33,556 bases of DNA from Alphaproteobacteria bacterium (GTDB lineage Bacteria > Pseudomonadota > Alphaproteobacteria > Rhodobacterales > Rhodobacteraceae), in the NCBI GenBank assembly GCA_030429105.1, contig JAUIDE010000044.1, positions 1 to 33,556 of the forward strand. Reading direction: 5' to 3'. Both the position numbers and the translations under genes were made by a program. The notes beneath the pieces are model-generated. The model ran no database searches. It was given only the letters and a program-made list of their open reading frames with translations, and was not told the origin of the DNA. Within the stretch, counting starts at the first letter, position 1; the number at the start of each line of letters is the position of its first letter. Below are positions 25,436 to 33,331 of this stretch, piece after piece.

Positions 25436-26020
25436 ATGGAGGGCGCGGCGCCGGGAGCAAGACTACGCCGCCCGGTCGCGCTGGTCGGCCTCATGGGCTG
25501 CGGCAAATCCACGGTCGGCGCGCGGCTCGCCGCCCTGCTTTCCGCGCCGTTCCGCGATGCGGATGCGGAGATCGAGGCGGCGGCGGGGATGACCATTCCG
25601 GAGATTTTTCGCTCGCTCGGCGAGCCCGCCTTCCGCGACGGGGAGAAGCGGGTGATCGCGCGCCTTCTCGCCGGCCCCCCGCTCGTCCTCGCCACGGGCG
25701 GCGGCGCCTATATGGCAGAGGAGACGCGGCGGGCGATCAGCGCGGCGGGGGCGGCGATCTGGCTCCGCGCCGATCTCGAAACGCTGGTCGAGCGGACGGC
25801 GAAGCGGAAGTCACGCCCGCTCCTGAACGCCGGGAACCCGCGGGAAATCCTGAAAGGATTGATGGCGACGCGCTACCCCGTCTACGCCGGCGCGGAGATC
25901 GCGGTCGAAAGCCCGCAGGGCGGGAAGGCGGAGGACGTGGCCGCGGCCGCGCTCGCCGCGATGCGCGCGCATGACCGGGACGCGCCGGAAGCGGCGCGGC
26001 TGCTGGAGGAGGCTCCATGA
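25436..26020 (+). CDS. aroK: Shikimate kinase
   Basis: A 194-aa P-loop kinase that phosphorylates shikimate to shikimate 3-phosphate. The Walker A motif is GLMGCGKST (18-26), the shikimate-binding acidic pair lies in RDADAEIE (40-47), ATGGGAY (86-92) is the substrate-binding glycine loop, and KRKSRPLL (near 122-129) contains the lid arginine. Length is normal with a short N-terminal extension. The ATG overlap with aroB (ATGA at 26017-26020) shows a two-gene aromatic biosynthesis operon. It is divergent from the small protein/xerD operon, with 129 bp between the starts, including a GGTTAAAC element at 25348-25355. Confidence 0.95.
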   Translation: MEGAAPGARLRRPVALVGLMGCGKSTVGARLAALLSAPFRDADAEIEAAAGMTIPEIFRSLGEPAFRDGEKRVIARLLAGPPLVLATGGGAYMAEETRRAISAAGAAIWLRADLETLVERTAKRKSRPLLNAGNPREILKGLMATRYPVYAGAEIAVESPQGGKAEDVAAAALAAMRAHDRDAPEAARLLEEAP

Positions 26021-27135
26021 TCGAGACGCTGCACGTCGCGCTCGGCGCGCGGGGATACGACATACGCATCGGCCCCGGCCTCCTCGCCCGCGCCGGCGCG
26101 GAGATCGCGCCCGTCATGCGCGGCCGGAAGGCGGCGATCGTGACGGAGGAGCGCGTCGCCGCGCTCCATCTCCCGGCGCTGCGGGAGGGACTCGCCGCGG
26201 GCGGGATTTCGGCGGAGGCGGTGATCCTGCCGCCGGGCGAGGGAAGCAAGAGCTTCGCAGTGTTCGAGCGCCTGCTCTCCGCCCTGCTCGACCTCCGCAT
26301 CGGGCGGGACGACCTCGTGATCGCCTTCGGCGGCGGCGTGATCGGGGACCTTGCGGGCTTCGCCGCGGCGACGCTGCGGCGGGGCGTGGACTTCGTGCAG
26401 ATCCCGACGACGCTGCTGGCGCAGGTGGATTCCTCCGTCGGCGGCAAGACCGGCATCAACGCGCCGCAGGGAAAGAACCTGATCGGCGCCTTCCACCAGC
26501 CGCGGCTCGTCCTCGCCGACACGGGGCTGCTCGATACGCTCACGGAGCGGGATTTCCTCTCCGGCTACGCCGAGACGGTGAAATACGGCCTCCTCGGCGA
26601 CGCCGCCTTCTTCGAACGGCTTGAGCGGGTCGGCCCGGCGCTGAAGGCCGGGGACGAGGCGGCGCGCATCGCCGCGATCCGCCGCGCCTGCGAGATGAAG
26701 GCCGGCATCGTCGCCCGCGACGAGACGGAGACGGGGGAGCGCGCGCTCCTCAATCTCGGGCACACCTTCGGCCATGCGCTGGAGGCGGCGACCGGCTATT
26801 CGGACCGGCTGCTCCATGGGGAGGCCGTCTCCATCGGCTGCGCGCTCGCCTTCGAGTTCTCGATGCGGCTCGGGCTCTGCGCGCAGGAGGCGCCGAGCCG
26901 GGTGCGGGCGCATTTCCGCGAGATGGGGATGAGGACCACGCTCGCGGATATCGAGGGCGAGCTGCCGGGCGCGGAGACGCTCGTCTCGCTGATGGGACAG
27001 GACAAGAAGGTGAAGGACGGGCGGCTCGTCTTCATCCTCGCGCGCGGGATCGGGGAGGCGTTCATCGCGGCGGACGCGCCGGCGGAGGCCGCGCGCGCGC
27101 TGCTGGAGGACGCGCTGGCCGAGCGCCGGGGCTGA
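26017..27135 (+). CDS. aroB: 3-dehydroquinate synthase
   Basis: A 372-aa NAD- and metal-dependent enzyme that converts DAHP to 3-dehydroquinate, the second step of the shikimate pathway. Visible motifs are the NAD-binding GGGVIGD (105-111), the substrate loop VGGKTGIN (141-148), and metal ligands E186 (GYAETVKYG), H249 (LNLGHTFGHA) and H267 (LHGEAVSIG). It is full length. Its ATG overlaps the aroK stop by four bases. The downstream antiporter gene starts 70 bp after its stop and seems to have its own promoter. Confidence 0.97.
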   Translation: MIETLHVALGARGYDIRIGPGLLARAGAEIAPVMRGRKAAIVTEERVAALHLPALREGLAAGGISAEAVILPPGEGSKSFAVFERLLSALLDLRIGRDDLVIAFGGGVIGDLAGFAAATLRRGVDFVQIPTTLLAQVDSSVGGKTGINAPQGKNLIGAFHQPRLVLADTGLLDTLTERDFLSGYAETVKYGLLGDAAFFERLERVGPALKAGDEAARIAAIRRACEMKAGIVARDETETGERALLNLGHTFGHALEAATGYSDRLLHGEAVSIGCALAFEFSMRLGLCAQEAPSRVRAHFREMGMRTTLADIEGELPGAETLVSLMGQDKKVKDGRLVFILARGIGEAFIAADAPAEAARALLEDALAERRG

Positions 27136-27158
27136 GCCCGCCGCGGCGCCGTAACCCT

Positions 27159-27186
27159 TTGCGTGCAAGGCGGGCTTCGCCATAGT
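27159..27186 (+). promoter_or_regulatory. Weak putative promoter of the Kef-type gene
   Basis: TTGCGT (27159-27164) and CATAGT (27181-27186) are spaced by 16 bp in the 70-bp gap after aroB, followed by AAAGGAG and the ATG at 27206. The match is moderate, and read-through from aroKB is also possible. Confidence 0.33.
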
Positions 27187-27205
27187 GGCGGCGAAAGGAG
27201 CCGCG

Positions 27206-28954
27206 ATGGCCGAAACCGGCGCCGACCCCCTCCTCCTCGAAGCCGCCGCCTATCTCGGCGCGACCGTGCTCGCCGTGCCGCTCTTCAAGCGGCTCGGCCT
27301 CGGCTCGATCCTCGGCTACATCGCGGCCGGGGCCCTGATCGGGCCCTATGGGCTGAGATTGCTGACCGATGTGGACGCGGTGCGCCATGTTTCGGAATTC
27401 GGCGTCGTGCTCCTCCTCTTCGTCATCGGGCTCGAATTGCAGCCGATGCGGCTCTGGCGGCTCAGGGCCGAGATCTTCGGGCTCGGCTTCGCGCAGGTGG
27501 CGCTGACGGGTGCGGCGCTTACGCTTATCCTCGCGCTCGTCCCCGGCCTCGTCTCGGGCGGGGCGCCGGCGGCGATCGTGATCGGGCTCGCGCTCGCGCT
27601 TTCCTCCACCGCCTTCGGGGTGCAGTTGCTGCGGGAGCGGAACGCGCTTTCCACCCCGCATGGCGACCGGGCCTTCTCCATCCTTCTCTTTCAGGACATC
27701 GCCGTGGTGCCGCTGCTCGCGCTCGCGGCCTTTCTCGGCGGGGCGAGCGCGGGGATGACGCTGCGCGACGCCGGGGTCGCCGTCGCCGCGCTGGCGGGGC
27801 TCGTGATCGTCGGCCATTACGGGCTGAAGCATCTCTTCCGCCTCATCGCGCTGGTGAAGGCGGACGAGGTCTTCACCGCCGCGGCGCTGCTCGTCGTCGC
27901 GCTCGCGGCGCTCGCCATGCAGTGGGCCGGGCTCTCCATGGCGCTCGGCGCCTTCATCGCCGGGGTCCTGCTGGCGGGGACGGAGTTCCGCCACCAGCTC
28001 GAAAGCGACATCGAGCCCTTCCGCGCGCTTTTCCTCGGTCTCTTCTTCGTCGGCGTCGGCATGGCCGTCGAATGGGACGTGGCGGCGGCGTTCTGGCCGA
28101 TCGTGCTTTTCGGCGCGCTGGGGCTCTTCGCGCTCAAGACGGCGCTCATCTTCGCGCTGACGCGGCTCTCGGGTTCGGGGCGGGAGGACGCTCTGCGAAT
28201 CGGCGCGACGCTCGGCCAGGCCGGGGAGTTCGGCTTCGTGATCTTCGCCCTCGCAGCGTCAGACGGATTGCTGACCCCGCGGGAGGTCAGCATCCTGACC
28301 GTGACGGTCGCGCTTTCCATGGCGCTGACACCCTTCGCTCTCAGAGGCGCCGGATGGATCATCGCACGCCTCGCGCGGAGCGGAGAGCCCGAGGTGAAGG
28401 CGGGGGGCGTCGTCACCCCGTCGCGGGTCATCGTCGCCGGGTTCGGGCGGTTCGGGCAGGTCGTCGCGCGGATCATGCGGATGCGGGGCTATTCCGTCAC
28501 GCTCATCGACAACGCGCCGCGGCGCATCCGGCTCGCGCGCACCTTCGGCTCCGAGGTATTCTATGGCGACGCGACGAAGACGGACGTGATGCGCGCGGCC
28601 GGCGCGGAGCAGGCGGACGCGATCTTCTACTGCATCAACGACCGCGAGGGCGCGAAGCTGGCGGTGGCGCGCATGAAGCAGCGCTGGCCGCATCTGAGGC
28701 TCTTCGCCGCCGCCTATGACCGGTTCCAGGAGCTGGAGCTGCGCGCCGCCGGGGCCGACCATGTGATCCGCGAGACGCGGGAGAGCGCCATCGCCCTCGC
28801 CTCCGAAGCGCTCGCCGCCCTCGGCGACGAGGCGGCGGTGGACGAACTGGTCGAGGAATTCCGGCGCCGGGACGAAGAGATGCTGCGCCTCCAAGCCGAA
28901 CTCGGCATGGAGGAAGGCGCGGAGAAGATGCGCCAGCGCTATTCCGTCGTCTGA
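27206..28954 (+). CDS. Kef-type (CPA2) cation/proton antiporter with TrkA-N domain
   Basis: A 582-aa protein with about twelve N-terminal membrane helices (to about residue 385) of the Na+/H+ exchanger (CPA2) type, including GYIAAGALIGPYG, FVIGLEL and ALSSTAFGVQLL. A soluble NAD-binding TrkA-N/RCK domain follows (VIVAGFGRFGQVVARIM from about 408, then VTLIDN and YGDATKTDV). The C-terminal tail is an acidic helix. This is the layout of KefB/KefC glutathione-gated potassium efflux systems; no KefF/G partner is present, so ligand gating is uncertain. ATG 27206 is preferred over an upstream GTG (27185) because AAAGGAG lies at the right distance. Confidence 0.9.
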   Translation: MAETGADPLLLEAAAYLGATVLAVPLFKRLGLGSILGYIAAGALIGPYGLRLLTDVDAVRHVSEFGVVLLLFVIGLELQPMRLWRLRAEIFGLGFAQVALTGAALTLILALVPGLVSGGAPAAIVIGLALALSSTAFGVQLLRERNALSTPHGDRAFSILLFQDIAVVPLLALAAFLGGASAGMTLRDAGVAVAALAGLVIVGHYGLKHLFRLIALVKADEVFTAAALLVVALAALAMQWAGLSMALGAFIAGVLLAGTEFRHQLESDIEPFRALFLGLFFVGVGMAVEWDVAAAFWPIVLFGALGLFALKTALIFALTRLSGSGREDALRIGATLGQAGEFGFVIFALAASDGLLTPREVSILTVTVALSMALTPFALRGAGWIIARLARSGEPEVKAGGVVTPSRVIVAGFGRFGQVVARIMRMRGYSVTLIDNAPRRIRLARTFGSEVFYGDATKTDVMRAAGAEQADAIFYCINDREGAKLAVARMKQRWPHLRLFAAAYDRFQELELRAAGADHVIRETRESAIALASEALAALGDEAAVDELVEEFRRRDEEMLRLQAELGMEEGAEKMRQRYSVV

Positions 28955-28972
28955 GGCCGGGCCGGGCGCGGG

Positions 28973-29001
28973 TTGACTCGCGGCGGGCCGGGGCCTAGAG
29001 G
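28973..29001 (+). promoter_or_regulatory. Putative rpsD promoter
   Basis: TTGACT (28973-28978) and TAGAGG (28996-29001) are separated by 17 bp. Transcription from about 29008 would produce a leader of about 140 bases before the rpsD start. Confidence 0.45.
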
Positions 29002-29008
29002 CTCCCAC

Positions 29009-29130
29009 GCCGCCGCCCGTTGGGGCGGTGGTTCACTCTGGCGTTCGCGGCCGCCGCAAGGCGGGCCCTGTCGTCCGGTTCGAGCCGGAAGAGGAGAGCG
29101 CCCCGATCGGTCCGCGGCGACTTCAGCCGC
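29009..29130 (+). promoter_or_regulatory. rpsD mRNA leader with four predicted hairpins
   Basis: Four stems follow one another: CCGCCC-GTTG-GGGCGG (29013-29028, extendable to 29009-29032), CCGCC-GCAA-GGCGG (29051-29064, a GNRA tetraloop), TCCGG...CCGGA (29074-29089) and GCGGC...GCCGC (29114-29130). The ribosome site GAGG (29136-29139) lies just after the last stem. S4 proteins commonly repress their own synthesis by binding leader RNA, so an autoregulatory structure is a reasonable inference. Confidence 0.4.
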
Positions 29131-29148
29131 AATATGAGGTTTTGAACG

Positions 29149-29769
29149 ATGACGAAGCGCACCGCCGCGAAGCACAAGATCGACCGCCGCATGGGCGAGA
29201 ACATCTGGGGACGCCCGAAATCCCCGGTCAACAAGCGCGAATACGGCCCGGGCCAGCATGGCCAGCGCCGCAAGGGCAAGATGTCCGACTTCGGGCTCCA
29301 GCTCCGCGCGAAGCAGAAGCTGAAGGGCTATTACGGCGACCTGACGGAGAAGCAGTTCCGGAAGATCTATGCCGAGGCGGACCGGGTGCGCGGCGACACG
29401 GGCGAGAACCTTGTCGGCCTGCTCGAGTCGCGGCTCGATGCGGTGATCTATCGCGCGAAGTTCGCGCCGACCATCTTCGCCGCGCGGCAGTTCGTGAACC
29501 ATGGCCACCTGCTGGTGAACGGCAAGCGCGTGAACATCCCCTCCTATCGCTGCGCCCCCGGCGACGTGATCGAGGTGCGGGAAAAGTCCCGCCAGATGAC
29601 CGTCCTGCTCGAAGCCGTGCAGCTCCCCGAGCGCGATGTGCCGGAATACGTGATCGCCGACCATTCGAAGATGAGCGCCACCTTCGTGCGCCGCCCGTCG
29701 CTCTCCGACGTTCCCTATGCGGTGCAGATGGAGCCGAATCTGGTCGTCGAGTACTACGCGAAGAACTGA
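29149..29769 (+). CDS. rpsD: 30S ribosomal protein S4
   Basis: A 206-aa primary rRNA-binding protein of the small subunit. The N-terminal S4 region ([21 protein letters not shown]) is the alphaproteobacterial type without zinc cysteines. The S4 RNA-binding domain spans about 94-156 ([17 protein letters not shown]...[21 protein letters not shown]). The C-terminus [10 protein letters not shown] is typical. The gene is monocistronic, bracketed by its own promoter and a strong terminator, rather than part of an alpha operon. Confidence 0.98.
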   Translation: MTKRTAAKHKIDRRMGENIWGRPKSPVNKREYGPGQHGQRRKGKMSDFGLQLRAKQKLKGYYGDLTEKQFRKIYAEADRVRGDTGENLVGLLESRLDAVIYRAKFAPTIFAARQFVNHGHLLVNGKRVNIPSYRCAPGDVIEVREKSRQMTVLLEAVQLPERDVPEYVIADHSKMSATFVRRPSLSDVPYAVQMEPNLVVEYYAKN

Positions 29770-29792
29770 CGCGCCTGCTTTGCGGCGAAGGA

Positions 29793-29819
29793 ACGGCGGC
29801 TCCGGCCGCCGTTTTTTTT
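29793..29819 (+). terminator. Intrinsic terminator of rpsD
   Basis: Perfect 8-bp stem ACGGCGGC / GCCGCCGT (29793-29800 and 29805-29812) with a TCCG loop, followed by a run of eight T. It starts 24 bp after the rpsD stop. Confidence 0.93.
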
Positions 29820-29984
29820 GCCCGCCTCCGCGCGCGAATGCGGAAAAATCGGAAAAAGGTGGCGAAAGTCACACCCCGGTCACGCCAGGCGGGTTAACGA
29901 AGCCTTATCGAGGCGTTCGCGCCGCAGGTGTTTCAAGCAGGATGTTCACCGGGATCGGTCGGGGCGCGTCGGCGGCGACGGGAG
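29820..29984. other. Non-coding stretch after rpsD with a near-CtrA motif
   Basis: No convincing gene on either strand. TTAA-N7-TTAT (29894-29908) differs by one base from the CtrA-type consensus and would lie upstream of the putative small RNA at about 29985-30116. A short plus-strand frame beginning MFTGI at 29942 degenerates at once into Gly/Arg/Ala-rich sequence. Confidence 0.35.
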
Positions 29985-30116
29985 GGGTTGGTTCTTCCGT
30001 TGCAGCCATGAGACAGGCGCGTCGCGGCGGGGGGGACCTCGTGAAGCCGAGACCATGCACTTGCCGGGCCTCCGCCCGCAAAGCCCCCCGGATCGCTCCG
30101 GGGGGCGCTTTTCTTT
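29985..30116 (+). ncRNA. Putative small RNA with a CUCC-loop hairpin and a strong terminator
   Basis: A hairpin at 30061-30081 (TTGC, bulged C, GGGC, loop CTCC, GCCC, GCAA) is followed one base later by a perfect 10-bp terminator stem (30083-30092 and 30097-30106, loop TCGC) and a T-rich tail. The rpsD transcript is already stopped at 29819, so this terminator must serve another transcript, and no gene lies between. The CTCC loop is complementary to Shine-Dalgarno sequences, as in known alphaproteobacterial regulatory RNAs. The 5' end is a guess; TTGGTT near 29989 could be a -35 element, in which case the RNA would start some 35 bp later. Confidence 0.4.
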
Positions 30117-30118
30117 CT
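30083..30118 (+). terminator. Strong intrinsic terminator without a protein gene before it
   Basis: GCCCCCCGGA / TCCGGGGGGC form ten perfect base pairs around a TCGC loop, then GCTTTTCTTTCT. On the minus strand there is no T-run, so it works for plus-strand transcription. Confidence 0.8.
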
Positions 30119-30290
30119 CACGCCTGCGTCACGCGCCCTGCGCATGAAGCGGGGGAAAGGATCCGGCCCCGATTCGCCGTTGGCGGCTCTCCCTGTCGGT
30201 CGGATTCTTTCCGACTGTCCCTCTACGCAGTCGCCCCTCGCGGGGCTCGTTCTCTCAACTGCCCCCGGCTCCGGCCGGGGGCGCCTTTCA
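30119..30290 (+). ncRNA. Possible second small RNA, three hairpins
   Basis: Stems GTCGGA/TCCGAC (30199-30215), GCCCC-TCGC-GGGGC (30233-30246) and GCCCCCGGC-TCCG-GCCGGGGGC (30261-30282) follow in order, the last with a short T-stretch (GCGCCTTTC). No protein frame is convincing on the plus strand. It could be a second small RNA, read-through backup termination, or processed downstream RNA. The 3' end lies against the stop of the minus-strand flavoprotein gene. Confidence 0.28.
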
Positions 30291-32777
30291 CCCGTTCGCG
30301 CGGATCGTCGCGTTCCCGGGATCGTAGGGGCTGTCTTCCGTCACGGTCGCGGGCCAGAGGGCGCCGAGCATCCGGACTTCGAGCCGGGTTCCGGGCGCGG
30401 CGAGGGCGGGGCGGACATAGCCGAGGCCGATCTGCTTGCCAAAGGCGACGGAGTATCCGCCCGAGGTGAGCCGGCCGACGACCTCGCCGCCGGAGAGCAG
30501 CGCCTCCCGCCCCCAGGGGTCCGCATCCGCCGGCCCGTCGATCAGCAGCGTGACGCACTTTGCGCGGGCGCCTGTGGCGACCATCGCCGCCTTGCCGCGG
30601 AACTCCTTCTCCAAGTCCACGAACCGGTCGAGCCCGGCCTCGAGCGGCGTCGCGTCCCGCCCGAGATCGGAGCCGAAGGCGCGGTAGCTTTTTTCCTGTC
30701 TCAGCCAGTTCATCGCGCGGGCGCCGCAGAGCTTCATCCCGTGCTTCGCGCCTGCCGCCTCCAGAAGGTCGAAGAGGTGGTTCTGCATCTCGATCGGATG
30801 ATGCAGCTCCCAGCCGAGCTCCCCGGTATAGGCGACGCGGATCGCCTTCACGGGGACCATGCCGAGGTCGATCCGCTTCGCGGAAAGCCAGGGGAAGGCC
30901 TTGTTCGTCAACGCCGTTTCCGGGTCCGCGGCGACGATGATCTCCTTCAGGATGTCGCGGCTCCGCGGCCCGGCGAGGGCGAAGACGCCCCATTGGGTGG
31001 AGACGTCCTGCACCTCGATCCAGCCGAATTCGGCGCGCTTCGCCGCGGCTTCCTTCACGAGGTAGTCGTGGTCATAGGCCTGCGCGGCGCCGGCGGTGAC
31101 GAGGTAGTATTCGTCCTCCCCCTCCCGGACGATCGTGAACTCGGTGCGCACGGTGCCCGCGTCCGTGAGCCCGTAGGTGAGGTTGATGCGGCCGATCTTC
31201 GGCAGGCGGTTGCAGGTCAGCCAGTCGAGAAAGGCGGTCGCGCCCGGCCCGGCGACGCGGTGCTTGGTGAAGGCGGTGGCGTCGAAGAGCCCCGCCGCCT
31301 CGCGCACCGCCTTCGCCTCCGCCTCCGCGAAGGGCCACCAGCCGCCGCGGCGGAAAGAGCGGCTCGCATGATCGTCGAAGCCTTCCGGCGCGAAATAGGT
31401 CGGCCGCTCCCAGCCGTTCACCTGCCCGAACTGCGCGCCGCGGGCCTTCATGCGGTCAAAGCAGGGCGCGGTGCGGAGCGGGCGCGCCGCCTCCCGCTCT
31501 TCATCGGGGTGGTGGAGGATGAAGACGTGCTCGTAGCATTCCTCGTTCTTCCGGCGGGCGTATTCGCGGTTGACCCAGCCGCCGAAGCGCCGCGGGTCGA
31601 GCGACCACATGTCGATCTCCGCCTCGCCTTCCGCCATCACCTGGGCGAGGTAATGGCCCGTCCCGCCCGCGGCGGTGATGCCGAAGGAGAAGCCCTCCGC
31701 GAACCAGAAATTCTTCACGCCGGGCGCCGGGCCGACGAGCGGGTTGCCGTCCGGCGTGTAGCAGATCGGGCCGTTGAAATCGTCCTTCAGCCCGACCGCC
31801 TCGGAGGAGGGAATGCGGTGGATCATCGACATGTATTCCGCCTCGATCCGCTCGAGATCGAGCGGGAAGAGATCGGCGCGGAAGGTCTCGGGCACTCCGA
31901 ACATGAAGCGGGCGGGGGCGTTCCGCTCGTAGGGGCCGAGAATCCAGCCGCCCCGCTCTTCCCGCACATACCATTTCGCGTCCGCATCGCGGAGGACGGG
32001 ATGCTCGCCGTTCTCCTTCCGCCAAGCCACCAGCGCCGGGTCCGGCTCGGTGACGATGTACTGATGCTCCACCGGCATGGCGGGGATGTAGCAGCCGATC
32101 ATCGCCGCAGTCGCCTGGGCGTGGTTGCCCGTGGCGGTGACGACATGCTCGCAGGCGATCTCGAAGGTCTCGTCGGTCAGGACGAGGTTGCCGCCCCGCT
32201 CCGCCATCATCGCGCCCTTGACGATCCACTCGTCGCCGCGCCGCTCGAACCCGGTGACATGCGCGCGGCGGACGATCTCCACCCCGCGCTGCCGGGCGCC
32301 CTTGGCCATCGCCTGCGTCACGTCGGCGGGATTGATGTAGCCGTCGGTCGGGTGGAAGAGCGCGCCCTTCAGGTCCTCCGTCCGCACCAGGGGCCAGCGC
32401 GCGGCGATCTCCTTCGGGGTGAGGAATTCGTGGGGCACGCCGACGCTTTCAGCCGTGGCGGAATAGAGGCGGTATTCGTCCATCCGCGCATCCGTCTGCG
32501 CCATGCGGAGATTGCCGACGACGGAGAAGCCGGCGTTGAGCCCCGTCTCCGCCTCCAGCGTCTTGTAGAACTTCACGCTGTAATCGTGGATATGCGTGGT
32601 CGCGTAGGACATGTTGAAGAGCGGCAGGAGCCCGGCGGCGTGCCAGGTGGAGCCGGAGGTCAGCTCGTCCCGCTCCAGCAGCACGGTGTCCGTCCAGCCC
32701 GCCTTCGCCAGATGATAGGCGATGGAGGCGCCGACGGCGCCGCCTCCGACCACGACGGCGCGGGCATGGGTTCTCAT
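30288..32777 (-). CDS. Dimethylglycine/sarcosine dehydrogenase-type flavoprotein (DAO + GcvT domains)
   Basis: An 829-aa enzyme with an N-terminal FAD-binding DAO domain (VVVGGGAVGAS, 8-18; E35) and the motif SGSTWHAAGL (41-50), whose H46 is the covalent FAD attachment residue of dimethylglycine and sarcosine dehydrogenases. From about residue 430 come the FAO_M linker and a GcvT-like folate domain (ALAGPRSRDIL, YTGELGWELHHP, GARAMNWLRQEKSYRAFGSDL), ending in a GcvT C-terminal barrel. It oxidatively demethylates an N-methylated amino acid and passes formaldehyde to tetrahydrofolate. The exact substrate is open. The ATG follows AAGGAG. The gene is on the same strand as atpC but separated from it by a terminator, so it is a separate unit; it could link with choline/betaine turnover. 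Confidence 0.9.
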   Translation of the reverse strand: MRTHARAVVVGGGAVGASIAYHLAKAGWTDTVLLERDELTSGSTWHAAGLLPLFNMSYATTHIHDYSVKFYKTLEAETGLNAGFSVVGNLRMAQTDARMDEYRLYSATAESVGVPHEFLTPKEIAARWPLVRTEDLKGALFHPTDGYINPADVTQAMAKGARQRGVEIVRRAHVTGFERRGDEWIVKGAMMAERGGNLVLTDETFEIACEHVVTATGNHAQATAAMIGCYIPAMPVEHQYIVTEPDPALVAWRKENGEHPVLRDADAKWYVREERGGWILGPYERNAPARFMFGVPETFRADLFPLDLERIEAEYMSMIHRIPSSEAVGLKDDFNGPICYTPDGNPLVGPAPGVKNFWFAEGFSFGITAAGGTGHYLAQVMAEGEAEIDMWSLDPRRFGGWVNREYARRKNEECYEHVFILHHPDEEREAARPLRTAPCFDRMKARGAQFGQVNGWERPTYFAPEGFDDHASRSFRRGGWWPFAEAEAKAVREAAGLFDATAFTKHRVAGPGATAFLDWLTCNRLPKIGRINLTYGLTDAGTVRTEFTIVREGEDEYYLVTAGAAQAYDHDYLVKEAAAKRAEFGWIEVQDVSTQWGVFALAGPRSRDILKEIIVAADPETALTNKAFPWLSAKRIDLGMVPVKAIRVAYTGELGWELHHPIEMQNHLFDLLEAAGAKHGMKLCGARAMNWLRQEKSYRAFGSDLGRDATPLEAGLDRFVDLEKEFRGKAAMVATGARAKCVTLLIDGPADADPWGREALLSGGEVVGRLTSGGYSVAFGKQIGLGYVRPALAAPGTRLEVRMLGALWPATVTEDSPYDPGNATIRANG

Positions 32778-32866
32778 GGCTTGCTCCTTGATTCCTCGGG
32801 CGGAAGATGCGTCCGGCGGAAGCGGGCTTGTGCGCTCCCGGCGACGGAACGCCGCCTGAAAACGCC

Positions 32867-32897
32867 AAAGGCCGCGCCCTTCGAAGGCGCGGCCTTT
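32867..32897 (-). terminator. Intrinsic terminator of the atp operon (possibly bidirectional)
   Basis: A perfect 12-bp stem AAAGGCCGCGCC / GGCGCGGCCTTT (32867-32878, 32886-32897) with a seven-base loop lies 20 bp after the atpC stop. The minus strand continues with GGCG and then TTTT, and the stem itself ends in CTTT. Confidence 0.85.
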
Positions 32898-32916
32898 CCA
32901 TTCGGCTTCGGCGGGG

Positions 32917-33315
32917 TCAAAGCAGCTGCGAGGCCGCCGTCTCGAAATCGTTGAGCCGCATGGCGGCGGCCTGGCGGCCCTCCGCCGGCGCGGCTTCGAG
33001 CGCGGCGCGGGCCGTCGCGATGCGGGCGTCGAACCAGTCCCGCGTCAGGGCCTTCCGCTCCACCGCCTCCTCCGCGAGGATCGCTGCGCCGCTCTCCGGC
33101 GTGACCTCGGCGAAGCCGCCGGTGACGAAGTATTCGCCCGCCGCCGCGCCGCCCTTCACGACCAGAAGGCCGGGGCGCAGCGTCGTCAGCATCGGCGAAT
33201 GGCCCGGCATTGCGCCGAGATCGCCCATCGCGCCGGGGATCGTCACCATCTCCGCCTCCCCCGCGGCGAGACGCCGCTCGGGGGAGACGAGCTCGAAGGG
33301 CATCGTCTCGGCCAT
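32917..33315 (-). CDS. atpC: F0F1 ATP synthase subunit epsilon
   Basis: A 132-aa central-stalk subunit. The beta-sandwich domain starts MPFELVSPERRLAAGEAEMVTIPG and contains GDLGAMPGHSPMLTTLRPG (about 31-49), the hallmark of AtpC. The C-terminal helical hairpin (about 88-130) is present, so the subunit can probably inhibit ATP hydrolysis. It starts 16 bp after the atpD stop, in the usual order at the end of the atpHAGDC operon. Confidence 0.96.
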   Translation of the reverse strand: MAETMPFELVSPERRLAAGEAEMVTIPGAMGDLGAMPGHSPMLTTLRPGLLVVKGGAAAGEYFVTGGFAEVTPESGAAILAEEAVERKALTRDWFDARIATARAALEAAPAEGRQAAAMRLNDFETAASQLL

Positions 33316-33331
33316 GTTGCGCTCCCCCGGA

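Noticed and set aside
29070-29092. T-arm-like GGTTCGAGCC in the rpsD leader as a tRNA remnant
   Set aside because: No acceptor, D or anticodon arms can be placed around it; treated as one of the leader hairpins.
29942-30469. Plus-strand frame beginning MFTGI, like the start of riboflavin synthase
   Set aside because: Similarity ends after five residues; the rest is low-complexity, has no riboflavin synthase motifs and runs through two terminator hairpins.
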